A stretch of 64,000 nt of DNA from Shinisaurus crocodilurus (GCA_021292165.1 CM037877.1:78065763-78129762); one strand, 5' to 3'. Counted from the stretch's first letter, positions 33,174 to 44,290 are shown. Notes: generated by a model not told the origin, from the letters alone. Numbers and translations: made by a program.

Positions 33174-33256
33174 GTGCAATCCTATACATGTCTACTGAGA
33201 TGTCAGCCCCACTGAGTTCAATGGAACTTACTCCCAGGTAAGCATATACCGGTACG
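33174..33256. mobile_element. Short palindromic repeat (CAATCCTATGCATG group)
   Basis: GCAATCCTATACATGTCTAC is followed by GAGTTCAATGGAACTTACTC and CCAGGTAAGCATA. Matches 40044 and 51341. Confidence 0.7.
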
Positions 33257-33258
33257 TC

Positions 33259-33592
33259 AGGGGTCGGCAACTTTGGGAAGTCTGGAGGACAGTTTCACTT
33301 CTGGTCCCCCACATGGCTGCACCTCCCACCCCTGAGGTGCTGATATATTTAAAATAAAAATAAAAATTAAACAATAGCATCTGGAGCAGCTATAGAGTGT
33401 GAAAAGGGTCAAAGGTTTGGTGCTCTGCGGTAGTTATGGGGGACTAAAAGGGTCATAAAGGCATCAAATTGGTCACTGTGGATGCCATTTTGGTTTTGGT
33501 TTTAAATCTTTTTTAAAAACAATTTTTTGGGCAGCCAGGGATGGCGGGGGCCACATATGGCCCATAGGCAGCATGTTTCTCACCCCTGATGT
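33259..33592. mobile_element. Probable hAT-type MITE
   Basis: Ends CAGGGGTCGGCAAC and GTTTCTCACCCCTG are imperfect inverted repeats. The flanks do not give a clear 8-bp duplication, so it is either old or mis-bounded. Confidence 0.5.
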
Positions 33593-35519
33593 AGGCTACA
33601 GGCATGGGATAAATAGACAATTACATTGTTTTAAAAGTTAAAAATGTGTTATTGTTTATTTTAAATGTATTTACATTTTAAGATGTTCAACAATTTAATT
33701 TGTCTGATGTTCTAAATGTGCTTTACTGGTTACTTACTTTTTAATGTACTGTTTCTATAAGGAAGTAGCTAATTCTTTATCTTAGTTCACTTCCCTATTA
33801 AACCAAATTGTCAATTATGCCCTCTTCTACCTCCAGCCCAGTTAACTTTCCCAGAGTGACTCAGAGGTCTAGACCTCAAGTCCTTACTCTGGTCAGGAAC
33901 TCACTGGAAGGATACAGGATTGAACAAAGTCTCTCATCTGTCTCTCATGGTGGACTCCCAGGCCAGCTTCTTGAGAGGAATGATCTTCAACTGGCAGGTC
34001 TACCTCAGCTTCCCCATAAGTCTTCCACTCAAGGACTTGATGACCAGATCACAGCAAAGGAGAAGACACTCGGTTGCGCCTCCTCTAAAGTCTTGATTCC
34101 TGAGTCCAACTGCTTTTCACTTTCACTCTGGCCAAAAGGTATCCTGGAGAACCACCTCTGGAGTCCTCCTCTCCTTGCTAGCTCTCACAGCTCCTCCCTT
34201 CAATGACTCAAGCCCTCCTCCTCCTCCTCCTCGATGTGGCTGCTGCTCCCCTTCTTCCTGCTGCTGCTGCTTCATCGGGTTCTTCTCTCCCTGAACTGAC
34301 CAACTGGCTCTATCTGACCCTTGACAATGTTGGGTTGTCCTTAAATACACACAGCCCACTCTCTTCCTCCAGGGAATGGAGGGGAATGCCTGAAGGGGGC
34401 TAATGTTTGTAGGGGGCCCTCCACACATACAACTGTGCATGTAGAGGGTCCCCTCAGCCATTCTAATGAATGTGTGTGTAGGTCAGGGGTGGGGCAGAGC
34501 CTACTGTTTTGATGCTATTCCCCATGCACGTTTATTGTGCCCCATGAATGCCTGAAAAGGACTTCTATTTAAAGAGGTCCTACATTCAAATAACTGCAGG
34601 ATCTCCCAGTTAAGACATTCACTTCTCTCTACAATGTTGGACGCCTGTGGAAGCGGGAAAATGTTAGGGAAACGGCATATTCCCAATCTCTCTCTGGGGA
34701 GACTCCAGCAAGCCAAACAAAACATTTAGGTTTCCTTCGGATACTATAATATCCTCAGGGCACTTTTGGGGTACCGGTAAATCCAGTCCTTCATTATCTG
34801 GTGACTTTTTTCTCTCTCTTTCAGCATCTTCATTGGTTTTTAAAAAAACAATTTCCTATCCCAAAGTGGAATTTAGTGAAATCTCTCCTCTTCAAACCAA
34901 TCCAGAACAAAACCATTGAGATTCAGGACTTTTGCAAATTCCCTCCTTTGTCCAGCCCTGAAATAATCCCATATAATAAGCAAGCTCAGAGAGGCAATGG
35001 GCTATTAGTAACTTGATAATCTTTGCTGATTGTGTAGAAGAGAGACTAACAGCAATACAAAGTACGGATCATTTATTTATAAACTCCCTTTCAAATATGT
35101 CAAAGGCACTTTAATAATGATGCTCATTGGAAACTGAAATGTCATATACAGAACAGTTACAGATCCTCACTGCCAACCTGATGTCAGATTTAAAAAAAAT
35201 ACTCTTGATAGCAAACATACAAATAGTAGAGGATCTGCTATAGACTGCCATAAAAAAAAAAAAAGACATGTAAAGAATCTTGATGCTTGTATGTGTTTCA
35301 TGCCCATGCAGGAACACATTCAATTTAGTTAGACATGCCCATTCTGATGCATGAATTCTGTAGTTGCCATTTTCAAGATGGGTGACATGCAAATGGAAAT
35401 ATGCGATAACTCATGAACGAATGCATGTAGAAAACTCATTTGGGTGGCAAAATAAATATAGTGGGGGTTTTGGGGTCAAGTTGGGTAGAAGAAATATGAC
35501 TAGCCGCCACTGTTATCAC
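33593..35519. other. Unassigned region
   Basis: 33815-34350 is richer in GC with CTC and CTG runs (near 34212 and 34256) and has LTR-like texture without visible borders. 34500-35500 is AT-rich with nothing recognised. Open frames at 33808 and 34123 carry no known motif. Confidence 0.3.
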
Positions 35520-35716
35520 CAGTATGGTCTGATGGATAGAAAGCCAGACTAGGAGCAGGAAGACCTGCCCAGTGATGAAGCACGCCAGGTGCCCTTCAGC
35601 CAGTCACCATCTCTTAGCTTCATTTACCTCAACAGAGTTGTTGTGAGGGTGTGAGGAAGGGGAACATGTACACTGCCCTGAGATCCTTGGATGAAGGGTG
35701 GAATAAAGACAGAGGA
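35520..35716 (+). mobile_element. Degenerate tRNA-derived SINE
   Basis: Shares with the neighbouring Sauria-type SINE the order CCAGTCACCATCTCTTAGCT, AGAGTTGTTGTGAGGGTGTG and CACTGCCCTGAGATCCTTGG, and ends GGTGGAATAAAGAC. The head is eroded. It lies head-to-tail with the next SINE. Confidence 0.5.
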
Positions 35717-35718
35717 AG

Positions 35719-35945
35719 AGCCAGTGTGGCGTAGTGGTGAGAGTATTGGACTGGGACTCGGGAGATCCGGGTTCTAGTCCCTGCTTGGCCATGAAACTCA
35801 CTGGGTGACTTTGGGCCAGTCACTGACTCTCAGCCTAACCTACCTCACAGGGTTGTTGTGAGGATAAAATGAGAGGAGGATTATGTAAACTGCCTTGGGT
35901 TCCTTGCAGGAAAAAAGGTGGGGTATAAATATAATAAAAAAATAA
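35719..35945 (+). mobile_element. Sauria-type tRNA-derived SINE, near full length
   Basis: AGAGCCAGTGTGGCGTAGTG is the A-box region and GGGTTCTAGTCCC the B-box region. The body includes GGTTGTTGTGAGGATAAAAT and the Bov-B-like end GTGGGGTATAAATATAATAA. It is the least damaged of the three copies. Confidence 0.9.
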
Positions 35946-36114
35946 AAAAAATATTTATTTAATAAACATTGAATCAGAAACTACAAACTACTACAGCATA
36001 CATTTTGACTGATCAATGCAAGTACATTTTTGAACAAGGGTTTGTTATTTGAGTGCTGTGCCGAAACCCAGCCTGCCCTTTCACAACCTCTTTGTTTCCC
36101 TGCAAAAGAGGCAG

Positions 36115-36880
36115 TCCTTTTCCCAGCTGTTTCCATTGGGATGTTGAGAATTTCGGAGAGATTTCTCAGGGTGCAGGGCTTCAGTGCTTACCTTACTGTA
36201 AGGAGGTGTCTGAGGGATCTGTGTGCTCTTCTTTTTACTATTTCTCTCTCTCTCCCCCCTTCTGTCCTTGCAGCCTCTCCCGCTGCTTGCCCTTCTTGGA
36301 AAGCCCCCTAGAGGATTTAGCCAGGATGTCCGCCCTCAGGGCTTTCCAGCACTTCTGCCTGCTGAGGGCCTGAAAACTGAGAGAGGCATTTTTGGTTTCG
36401 CTTTGTTGTTGTTGAAAGTTCTTTTAACAACAACAACAACAACAGCAACAAGAATAACAACTCCTCTCTCTGCTTTCAGGCACTCATGAGGCAGCCCCGC
36501 TAGAAAGCCCCAAGGGAGTCCTCTAGGGCAGTGTTCTCCAACCTTGGGTCCCCAGATGTTTTTGGCCTACAACTCCCAACAGGCCCCAGCCAGCATAGCT
36601 GGCTGGGGCCTGCTGGGAGTTGTAGGCCAAAAACATCTGGGGACCCAAGGTTGGAGAACACTGCTCTAGGGGACTTTCCAAGAAGCTCAAGCATCCAGAG
36701 AGGCTGCAAAGACAGAATGGGGGGGGGGAATGGTAAAAGAAAGAGCACCCCCCTGCCCCCTCCTTACAGTAAGGTATGCACTGAAGCCCTGCACCCTGAG
36801 AAATTCCTCCAAAATTCTCACCTCTTCCCACAATTTCCGGGTGCATTTTCTTTTCACCCCTCCCCCCGGACAAGCAGTCG
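36115..36880. mobile_element. Large foldback element with a hAT MITE in one arm
   Basis: The left arm (about 36140-36400) is the inverse complement of the right arm (about 36450-36865 once the MITE at 36529-36663 is removed). Matching blocks are CAGGGTGCAGGGCTTCAGTG, CTTACTGTAAGGAGG, TTGCAGCCTCTC and TTCTTGGAAAG(C/T)CC. The centre has TTGTTGTTGTTGAAAG facing TTTAACAACAACAACAA, so the fold continues to the tip. No terminal target duplication could be fixed. No coding capacity. Confidence 0.75.
36521..36671. mobile_element. Palindromic hAT-type MITE with 8-bp target duplication
   Basis: The element at 36529-36663 (135 bp) begins CAGTGTTCTCCAACCTTGGG, ends with the exact inverse, and is flanked by the perfect 8-mer CTCTAGGG (36521-36528 and 36664-36671). 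The arms are nearly identical, suggesting a young insertion. Closest relative at 9165-9301. Confidence 0.93.
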
Positions 36881-37056
36881 AAAATTAATAGATTGAAAAA
36901 TTTGGCACAGTGCAAATTTAAGATGCATTGTGACAGAGCTATTCACCCTTTCATGAAGTATATCGAACCACTGGGAATCTTTTGCATCTGCACATTCTTG
37001 TGTGGCATGTTTTGCCCCCACACACGGTCGTCAGTTCTCCTGGTAAATTCACAGGA

Positions 37057-37193
37057 CAGCCTTTCCCAACCCAGTTCCCCTCCAGATATTTTGGGCTGCA
37101 ACTCCCAGGATACTTGACCATTGGCTGTGTTGGTTGGGGCTGATGGGAGCTGAGGTGCAAAACCTCTGGAAGGCATCAGATTGGAGAAAGCTG
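37057..37193. mobile_element. hAT-type MITE, diverged
   Basis: Ends CAGCCTTTCCCAACCCAGTT and ATTGGAGAAAGCTG are imperfect inverse complements. The left arm has CTGCAACTCCCAGGATAC. Flanking 8-mers do not match. Confidence 0.65.
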
Positions 37194-37479
37194 GCATAAG
37201 ACATTTAGATGCTTGCAGAGGATGAATGATTGGTGGATAGCGAGGAAATGCTCTTTGGATGTGTCCTGTGATGGACCTGGAAAAAGTGTTCACTTTTGCA
37301 GATACCTTTCAGCATGTTCAGTGTCTTTTTCTGATAGGACACCTGTCTCTCCAAATTGTGCCAGGACACTTTCAGGCTGCGCAAACAGTGCTGCATGTTT
37401 GGTACCAGTCAGATTGAACACAGGTTACAGCCCATTATAGAGCCCTTTCTGTGGCATGAGGGTGGCAAAGAAGGATTTG

Positions 37480-37650
37480 CTGGGTTGTACTGTGTGAACC
37501 CAGACTGCTTCCCCCAGGGTGGCTTGTTTTTCCTGAACAAGCCATCCTGACAACACATGGCTTGTTTTATGGGTTGTTGAACCCACAATGGGTTGTTGTG
37601 TGTCATCCAAACCCAGGCAACCGACCCCATCATGGGTTGTGGGAAGTGGC
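37480..37650. mobile_element. Foldback MITE fragment
   Basis: Contains GTGTGAACCCAGACTGC, GGGTGGCTTGTTTTTCCTGA against ACAAGCCATCCTGA, and GGGTTGTTGAACCCACAATG. Related to the elements at 62734-62852. Confidence 0.5.
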
Positions 37651-37977
37651 GAGCAAGCCACTTGGCAAGAGTGGTAAAAATCCCTTGCCTCTGTTGCTGA
37701 GCATGAGCCACCACCAGCGACAGCCGCTTAACCAAGTGGCCAAGTGGCACTTTGGAGTGACCATCACTGGCTTGCTCTTCCCTGCTCTGATAGTGAACCC
37801 TTTTGTGGCCGCTGGGGGTCCTCCTCCTTTTTAGAAATCACTTTTTGTGATCTCCGAAGTGACAGCCAGTGACAGCCCCTCCAAAGTGCCCAAGTTGCTC
37901 ATTGGAGCAGCTGTCACTGGTTCGCCACCGATATATATATGTTTAAAAATGCATCAGAAATGTGCACAAATGTTTTC

Positions 37978-38013
<36 letters not shown>
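37978..38013. repeat. (GT)n microsatellite
   Basis: About 13 GT units following a TATATATG lead-in. Confidence 0.93.
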
Positions 38014-38018
<5 letters not shown>

Positions 38019-38154
38019 TATCTGTCAGTAGTTCAGAGTTGTGCAACTCCAACTACCCTAAATGTGAAGCTTTGCCTGGTCAATGTCCTGGTAAGTGCCT
38101 GCTGTCAAAGCAGGCACCATCCATGGACATTGACAAACCAGGCTTCAAATAAGT

Positions 38155-38406
38155 TACAGTCATGCCTTGGATTGAGAGCATAATTCGTTCCGGAAACGTG
38201 CTTGTAATCCAAAACACTCTTATCAACACGAAATTCCCCCCAAAAAATTTGTACAGAGATTTTTAATTTAAGCTGTACTACAGTACTTGTATTGCAAGAC
38301 GTTGCTTGTATATCAAGTCAATTTTTTAAAAATAAATATTTAAAAATTTGCTTGTCTTGCAAAACGCTCTCAAACCAAGTTACTTGCAATCCAAGGTATT
38401 ACTGTA
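38155..38406. mobile_element. Tigger/pogo-like MITE flanked by TA
   Basis: The element at 38157-38404 begins CAGTCATGCCTTGGATTG and ends CAATCCAAGGTATTACTG (inverse of CAGTAATACCTTGGATTG), bounded by TA dinucleotides on both sides. TA target choice and a CAGT terminus fit the Tc1/mariner superfamily, Tigger type. 248 bp, no transposase. A second copy starts at 63937. Confidence 0.85.
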
Positions 38407-38407
38407 C

Positions 38408-38462
38408 TTTGCTTTCACTTGACAGCTGGCAAATGGCGAGCTGTCAAGTGCAAAGTGAAGGC
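38408..38462. repeat. Short perfect-stem foldback
   Basis: TTTGCTTTCACTTGACAGCT pairs with AGCTGTCAAGTGCAAAGTG around GGCAAATGGCG. Abuts the Tigger-like element on its right. Confidence 0.6.
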
Positions 38463-38566
38463 ACGAGAAGATCTTTGCTTGTGAATGGGGGTGGCAAGTA
38501 GATCAGGTTTTAAGTTTGGACCCGACACTCCTCAGTGTCCTCCAGCTTTTCCTCCCTTTCCCAAGA

Positions 38567-38669
38567 CTACAGCGCCCAGAATCCCTTGCCATTAGCCATG
38601 CTGGCTGGGTATGCTGGGAGCTGTAGGCCAGCAACATCTGGGGACCCAAGGTTGTAGAGCCCTGCTCTA
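38567..38669. mobile_element. Palindromic hAT-type MITE, left end lost
   Basis: ACTACAGCGCCCAGAATCCC and GCTGGGTATGCTGGGAGCTG, then the right arm ACATCTGGGGACCCAAGG to AGAGCCCTG. Matches 1519-1654, but the left terminus is replaced by unrelated sequence. Confidence 0.7.
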
Positions 38670-39589
38670 GATGCTCAAGAAAGTGGAAAAGTGCATACCA
38701 CCCCATTTATGGGAACACTTACTTTTGACAGCTGTCAAAAAGGGTTTCTTTTAAAACAGGGTTTTTGACAGGGCTAAGCAGGGTTTTTTGACTGGGAGAC
38801 ATACAGATTTCATGGCTGCATATATCCCTACTAAGGAATGATATTGAAAGCAACTGCTTTATATATTTTTTCATCTCTGTATTTACCCGCCCCCCCCAAC
38901 AAGTCATAATAGGAGTGGGGCGGCATAATAATAAAAAAGGGAATGTTACAAGGAGAAGGGCTTTGAGGACTGATCCACAGTTTATTCTTCACAATCCTTT
39001 CTTTTAGTTACTCTGATGCACTAGAAATAAAGCACTTAAAAGTGTTTTATTCATGCTCAGTCCACATTTCCCCCACTCTCTTCTTTGATTTCTTGATGTT
39101 CAAGGGAAAAGAAGAAGCTTAAAAGTATTCTTTTGATGCTCACTCAACTCTCTCTTTCTCCTCCCTCATCTCGTCTCTTTGACACTCTGTTCTTGGCTCC
39201 AATACAAACGAGAGAGATGTACACACAAATCCTATCCAGAACCAGATTATGACACATTGATTGCATTCTGAAAGCTACATTGTACTTTCAGTTCACTCGA
39301 CTTGCTCCAGTGCTTGGAGCAGTCAGGAGTTGTGGCCCTCTGAGCAGCATGACGTGTGTATGTGTGTGGCATCTTTATCAACAGCCTCTCAGGTAATCCT
39401 TCCCCCGGGTATTAATGAACAGTGAGTCTGTGAGGTTAACTTCAGCACATTTATAAGTTTGGGTGTGGTGGGGGCAAACCCTATTTACTACAGTCCCTCT
39501 ATGGTGCTAGCATTCTTCTATTAGCCCCATCACTGAAGAGAACATACTTGCTATTAACCATAAGCAACAGAGAAGTGGAGCTCTGTGTA

Positions 39590-39625
<36 letters not shown>

Positions 39626-39859
39626 CCCTATTCCCTAATCCTTCTTTAAGAAACCAAGAAATTGTCTACACCCACAGTTTTGTAAATGGCACTCTCACCA
39701 TCCAAAAGATAGGTGCATTTGTTAAAGTATACACACACACACACACACACACACCAAAGTGCATGAATGTAAACAACTCCACATGAGCCAACAGCTAGCA
39801 ATGAAATGGTAGTGTCAAGTTGCCCCCTGAAGAGTTTTACTTTCTTTCTGAAAGACAGG
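38670..39859. other. Unassigned sequence with two CA/GT tracts
   Basis: (GT)n at 39592-39622 and (AC)n at 39730-39753. No gene recognised. Confidence 0.45.
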
Positions 39860-40032
39860 CTTCATGGCAAGGCAGTTTCATAGCTGTGGGACAGCCACTG
39901 AGAAGACCTCTCTACATGCTCTTGCTTTTCAGTATTGCTGCATGGATGATGTAATTAAAGGGAGGTTCTTGCCTAGGGATAGAAAAAGCCTTGGTGGACA
40001 AGCTAAAATTTATGGTAGTCAGGATCCTACTG
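39860..40032 (-). mobile_element. Degenerate L2 LINE fragment
   Basis: GGCAGTTTCATAGCTGTGGG, then ACAGCCACTGAGAAGACCTC on the plus strand, corresponds to the segment near 31230-31270 (AGTTCCACAAATTGGAGGCT). Strongly eroded. Confidence 0.4.
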
Positions 40033-40041
40033 TCCTGAGCA

Positions 40042-40200
40042 AAGCAACACTATGCATGCCTGCTCAGAAATAAGTCCAGCTGAGTTCACTGGAGCTTACT
40101 CCCAGTTAAGTGTACACAGGAGTGTGGCTGCAATCCTATGCCTGCTTAGCTAGGAGTGAGTACCAGTGAACTCAGTGGGACTTACAAATAAAGATGCATA
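40042..40200. mobile_element. Two adjacent short palindromic repeats (CAATCCTATGCATG group)
   Basis: Two head-to-tail units: ACTATGCATGCCTGCTCAG to GTGTACACAGGAGTGTGGC, then GCAATCCTATGCCTGCTTAG to AAAGATGCATAGG. The CR1 element starts right after the second unit. Confidence 0.65.
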
Positions 40201-40450
40201 GGTTTGGGCTGTTCCTTTGCTCCTCTCCTCCAGCTTCAAGTTCCTGACTCCCAGCTGAGCAGGAGCACAACAGGAGAGAGGCTCCAGCTGTTTTTGGGAC
40301 TGGGATAAGGGCAAGCAGGCTCCCAGAGAGCGAGCGAACGCACAGGGAGAGCAAACAGGAGTTTGGCAGCGGAGTTCGGCAGGGGAGGTCAAGGGGGAGG
40401 TCCCTAAGAAATTTTCTAGAAAGACAGAAACATAAAGGGAACAGAGCACT

Positions 40451-41479
40451 ATGGAAGGAAAGGAATCTGCAGTGGTGGTGACCTGCAATGTGTGTGCAAT
40501 GTTTGTTTTCCTGCCGGAGATCAACATGGCCTACACGTGCAACAAGTGCAAGCTGGTCACGCTGTTGGAAGAAAAGGTCAGAGGACTGGAGCAGCAAGTG
40601 TCCACCCTCAGGAGTATAAGAGAAAGTGAAGAGTTCTTAGACAGAACGGTGGATCTACAGCAGCAAAGCGTAGAACAGGAGCCAGAAGGGCAACGGCAGG
40701 ATGAGGCGGAGTCGGAGACTGCTGAGGCAAGGGAAAATAATGTAAGGGGAACTCCCTGGAATGGGGTGCCTGTTAGGAGCAGAAGAACTAGAAGACATTC
40801 TGCGCCTCTGGAAGCAGTGGAGCTATCGAACCGCTTCCAAGTACTTGGGGACGAGAGCAGAGGTCAGCCTGCAGAGGACAAATTTCCGGGCACCCAACGT
40901 GACAGCGAGCAAGAGGCTGAAGGTCAGTCAAGTGGAGGCAATCAAACCAAGGCCTACAGCAAAAGAAAGAGAAGAGTACTAGTAGTGGGAGACTCCCTCC
41001 TGTGGGGGATCGAAGCCAAAGTATGTCGCGAAGACCCATGGACTCGCCAGGTGTGCTGTCTCCCCGGGGCACGGATTAAGGATGTGACAGAGCAGCTGCC
41101 GAGGCTAATACAGCCCACCGACACATACCCCTTTCTTCTCTTCCACATGGGTACAAATGATACTGGCAAGCGGAGTTACAAAGAAATCACGGCAGACTTT
41201 GAAGAGTTGGGAAGGGAACTCAAGAACTTTGGGGCCCAGATAGTTTTCTCATCCATCCTTCCAGTACTTGGAAGAGGCATAGAAAGGGAAAGAAAAATAC
41301 TCCGAGTGAATGACTGGCTACGAAGGTGGTGCTGACGTGAGGGATTTGGATTCTGGGACCACGGGCTACACTTCCTGGAAGATGGACTGCTGGCAAAGGA
41401 TGGGTTGCACCTCACAAGGACTGGGAAGAATGTGTTTGGCCACAGCATGAGGAACTTAATCAGGAGGGCTTTAAACTGA
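40451..41479 (+). pseudogene. CR1 ORF1 protein (zinc-binding, coiled coil, SGNH esterase), premature stop
   Basis: The frame opens at ATG 40451 and runs 294 codons to TGA 41333-41335. The same frame then stays open to TGA 41477-41479, so one nonsense change has cut a protein of about 342 residues. Visible parts: paired cysteines (C12, C15, C30, C33) of a zinc-binding module; a Leu/Glu-rich coiled coil at about 35-65; a charged, low-complexity linker; and an SGNH-type esterase with the Gly-Asp-Ser nucleophile motif at 180-182 and Gly-Thr-Asn-Asp at 234-237. The Asp-x-x-His motif (317-320), which should complete the catalytic set, lies beyond the stop. CR1 ORF1 proteins bind RNA and lipid, and their role in movement is as an RNA chaperone. 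Confidence 0.9.
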
Positions 41480-41541
41480 ATCCAACAGGGGAGGGAGACA
41501 TAAACTCGGGGGTAGCATTGGAAGAAGGCCTCTGTGCCACA

Positions 41542-42678
41542 ATGGAGAGAACAGCTCCAGCGGTGCCCAATGATAGTCTACCACAAAATGTAGGGGAAAA
41601 GTCGGACTATAAAGCACATAGTCTTCGATGTCTCTATACTGATGCCCAGAGTATGGGCAACAAACAGGACGAATTTGAACTCTTGATACATGAGGGCAAA
41701 TACGACTTGATAGGGATAACTGAAACCTGGTGGGATGACTCCCATGGCTGGAATACAGCAATTGAAGGGTATAACTTGTTCAAAAGGAACAGAAGCAACA
41801 GAAAGGGAGGTGGAGTTGCGCTGTATGTTAAAGATACGTTTCTCTGCACAGAGATACAGGAAGAGGAGCTTGGCAGCACCATTGAGAGCATCTGGGTTAA
41901 AATAAAGGGGGCAAAGGATAAGACGAACATGGCGGTTGGAGTGGTAGTAATGGGTGACTTCAATTTCCCTGATATCTGTTGGGAGACTTATTCAGCCAAA
42001 CATGGCCCCTCCAAGAAATTCCTGAGTTGGGCTGCTGATAACTTCCTCCTACAGAAAGTGGAGGAAGGAACTAGAGGATCGGCTATGCTTGACCTGATTC
42101 TAACCAACAGAGACGAGTTAGTGGATAAAGTGGCAGTTTCATGAACTCTGGGAGAAAGTGACCATGTTATACTTGAGTTCTTGATTCTAAGGGGAGCAAA
42201 AGCTGAGTGTAGCCAAACACGTACCCTGGATTTTAGGAAAGCCAATTTTAACAAACTCAGAACAATGATAAGTAAGATCCCATGGCAAGCGACTCTAATG
42301 AGAAAAGGAGCCCAGGATGGGTGGGAGTTTTTAAAAAAGGAAATTTTAAAGGCACAATTGCAAACAATTCCCACAAGGAAAAGAGGCAAAGGGCAACAGA
42401 AGAAGCCAATGTGGCTTCACAATAAACTCAAAGATGACCTGAAAACAAAAAAGGACACGTATAGGAAGTGGAAGGAAGGACAGGCTACAAGGGAAGAGTA
42501 CAGGCAGGTAGCACAGAACTGCAGGAATAGTGTCAGGAAGGCTAAAGCTGAGAATGAGCTAAGGTTAGCGAGGGATGCTAAACACAACAAGAAAGCTTTC
42601 TTCAGATACATGCACAGTAAAAGACAGAACAGAAGAAAGAAATGGTGGTTCAACTACGCGATGAGGATGGCAAATTGA
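41542..42678 (+). pseudogene. CR1 ORF2, endonuclease part, stop and internal loss
   Basis: The ATG at 41542 is the first in frame. The frame is cut by TGA at 42142-42144 and stays open after it to 42678. The endonuclease domain shows Thr-Glu-Thr-Trp at about 41720 and Met-Gly-Asp-Phe-Asn at about 41950. The Ser-Asp-His catalytic triplet comes just after the stop. The segment usually found between the Val-Gly-Val strand and Gly-Asp-Phe-Asn, containing a Tyr-Arg-Pro-Pro motif, is missing with the frame kept, so roughly 30-40 residues appear lost. After the endonuclease a lysine-rich linker leads to the reverse transcriptase, where the frame shifts. Confidence 0.88.
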
Positions 42679-44290
42679 TAACAGAAGACAAAGAAAAGGC
42701 AGAAGTGTTCAATTCCTACTTCGGCTCGGTCTTCTCCCAAAAGAGGGTCTATGACACCCCTAGCAAACCCGAAGTGCAGACTGTAGGGGCAGGATTGCAG
42801 CTTGAGATTGATAGGCAAATGGTCAAGGAGCACCTGATTACTCTGAACGAGTTTAAATCTCCAGGGCCTGATGAGCTGCATCCTAGAGTAATAAAGGAAC
42901 TGGCAGAAGAACTCTCAGAACCACTGTCTATTATCTTTGAGAAATCATGGAGGACAGGTGAAGTGCCAGATGACTGGAGGAGGGCAAATGTTGTTCCCAT
43001 CTTCAAAAAGGGCAAGAAGGAAGAACCTGGGAACTATAGGCCAGTCAGTCTGACATCAATCCCGGGGAAAATTTTGGAGCAGATTATAAAGAAGTCAGTC
43101 TGCAAGCACCTTGAAAACAATGCAGTGATTACTAGAAGCCAGCATGGATTTGTCAAGAACAAATCCTGCCAGACTAATCTGATCTCATTTTTTGATCAGG
43201 TAACCTCCCTTGTGGACTGTGGGAATGCTGTGGACATCATATATCTGGACTTCAGCAAAGCTTTCGACAAAGTGCCTCATGATATCCTGATTAGCAAGCT
43301 AGCTAAAAGTGGGCTTGATGGAACAACTATCAGGTGGATCCACAATTGGCTACAGAATCGGACTCAAAGAGTGCTTATCAATGGTTCCTTCTCAAACTGG
43401 GGAGAGGTAACGAGCGGGGTACCACAGGGCTCGGTCCTGGGCCCAGTGCTCTTCAACATTTTTATTAATGACTTGGATGAGGAGGTACAGGGAATGCTTA
43501 TCAAATTTGCAGATGACACAAAGTTGGGTGGAACAGCTAATACTCTGGAAGACAGAAACAAAATTCAAAGTGACCTCGATAGGCTGGAGTGCTGGGCCGA
43601 AAACAACAGAATGAAATTTAATAGGGATAAATGCCAAGTGCTGCACCTAGGGAGAGGAAACCAAATGCAGAGTTACAGAATGGGGGACACTTGGCTCAAC
43701 AATACTACAAGTGAGAAGGATCTTGGAATTGTGGTAGATCACAAACTGAATATGAGCCAGCAATGCGATGTGGCTGCAAAGAAGGCAAATGCTATTTTGG
43801 GCTGCATTAATAGAAGTATAGCTTCCAAATCGCGGGAAGTGATAATTCCCCTTTACTCGGCACTGGTCAGGCCTCATCTTGAGTACTGCATCCAGTTCTG
43901 GGCACCACACTTTAAGAAGGACATAGACAAACTGGAGAGGGTTCAGAGGAGGGCAACAAGGATGATAAAGGGACTGGAAACAAGGCCCTATGAGGAGAGA
44001 CTAAAAGAACTGGGCATGTTTAGCCTTCAGAAGAGGAGACTGAGGGGATATATGATTGCACTCTTCCAGTACTTGAAGGGATGTCACACAGAGGAGGGCC
44101 AGGATCTCTTCTCGATCATCCCAGTTTGCAGGACACGGAATAATGGGCTCAAGTTACAGGAACCTAGATTCCACCTAAACATCAGGAAAAATTCCTGACT
44201 GTTAGAGCAATAAGACAATGGAATCAACTACCTATGGAGATGGTGGGCTCTCCCACTCTGGAGGCATTCAAGGTGCAACTGGACAATCAT
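42642..44290 (+). pseudogene. CR1 ORF2, reverse transcriptase part
   Basis: A 518-codon frame (42642-44198) covers the whole reverse transcriptase: Asn-Tyr-Arg-Pro-Val at about 131-135, DFSKAFDKV at about 203-211, GVPQGSVLGP at about 259-268 and the catalytic Phe-Ala-Asp-Asp at 289-292, then the thumb and the C-terminal domain. It is joined to the endonuclease part by a frameshift near 42630-42645, in an AAGAAAGAAA tract. The end at 44198 is premature. The copy at 54557 has one more T in the AAAAATTTCCTGAC tract, which keeps the frame open for about 30 more codons. The catalytic residues themselves are intact. Confidence 0.92.

Noticed and set aside
33808..34206. 132-codon plus-strand frame as a gene
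   Set aside because: No recognisable domain and no splice-site logic. The surrounding sequence has repeat-like composition.
35719..35800. tRNA genes at SINE heads
   Set aside because: A and B boxes are present, but I cannot form acceptor, D, anticodon and T stems together. The sequence continues into a SINE body and tail.
42654..43910. Minus-strand frames opposite CR1 ORF2
   Set aside because: Shadows of the reverse-transcriptase frame, with no motifs of their own.
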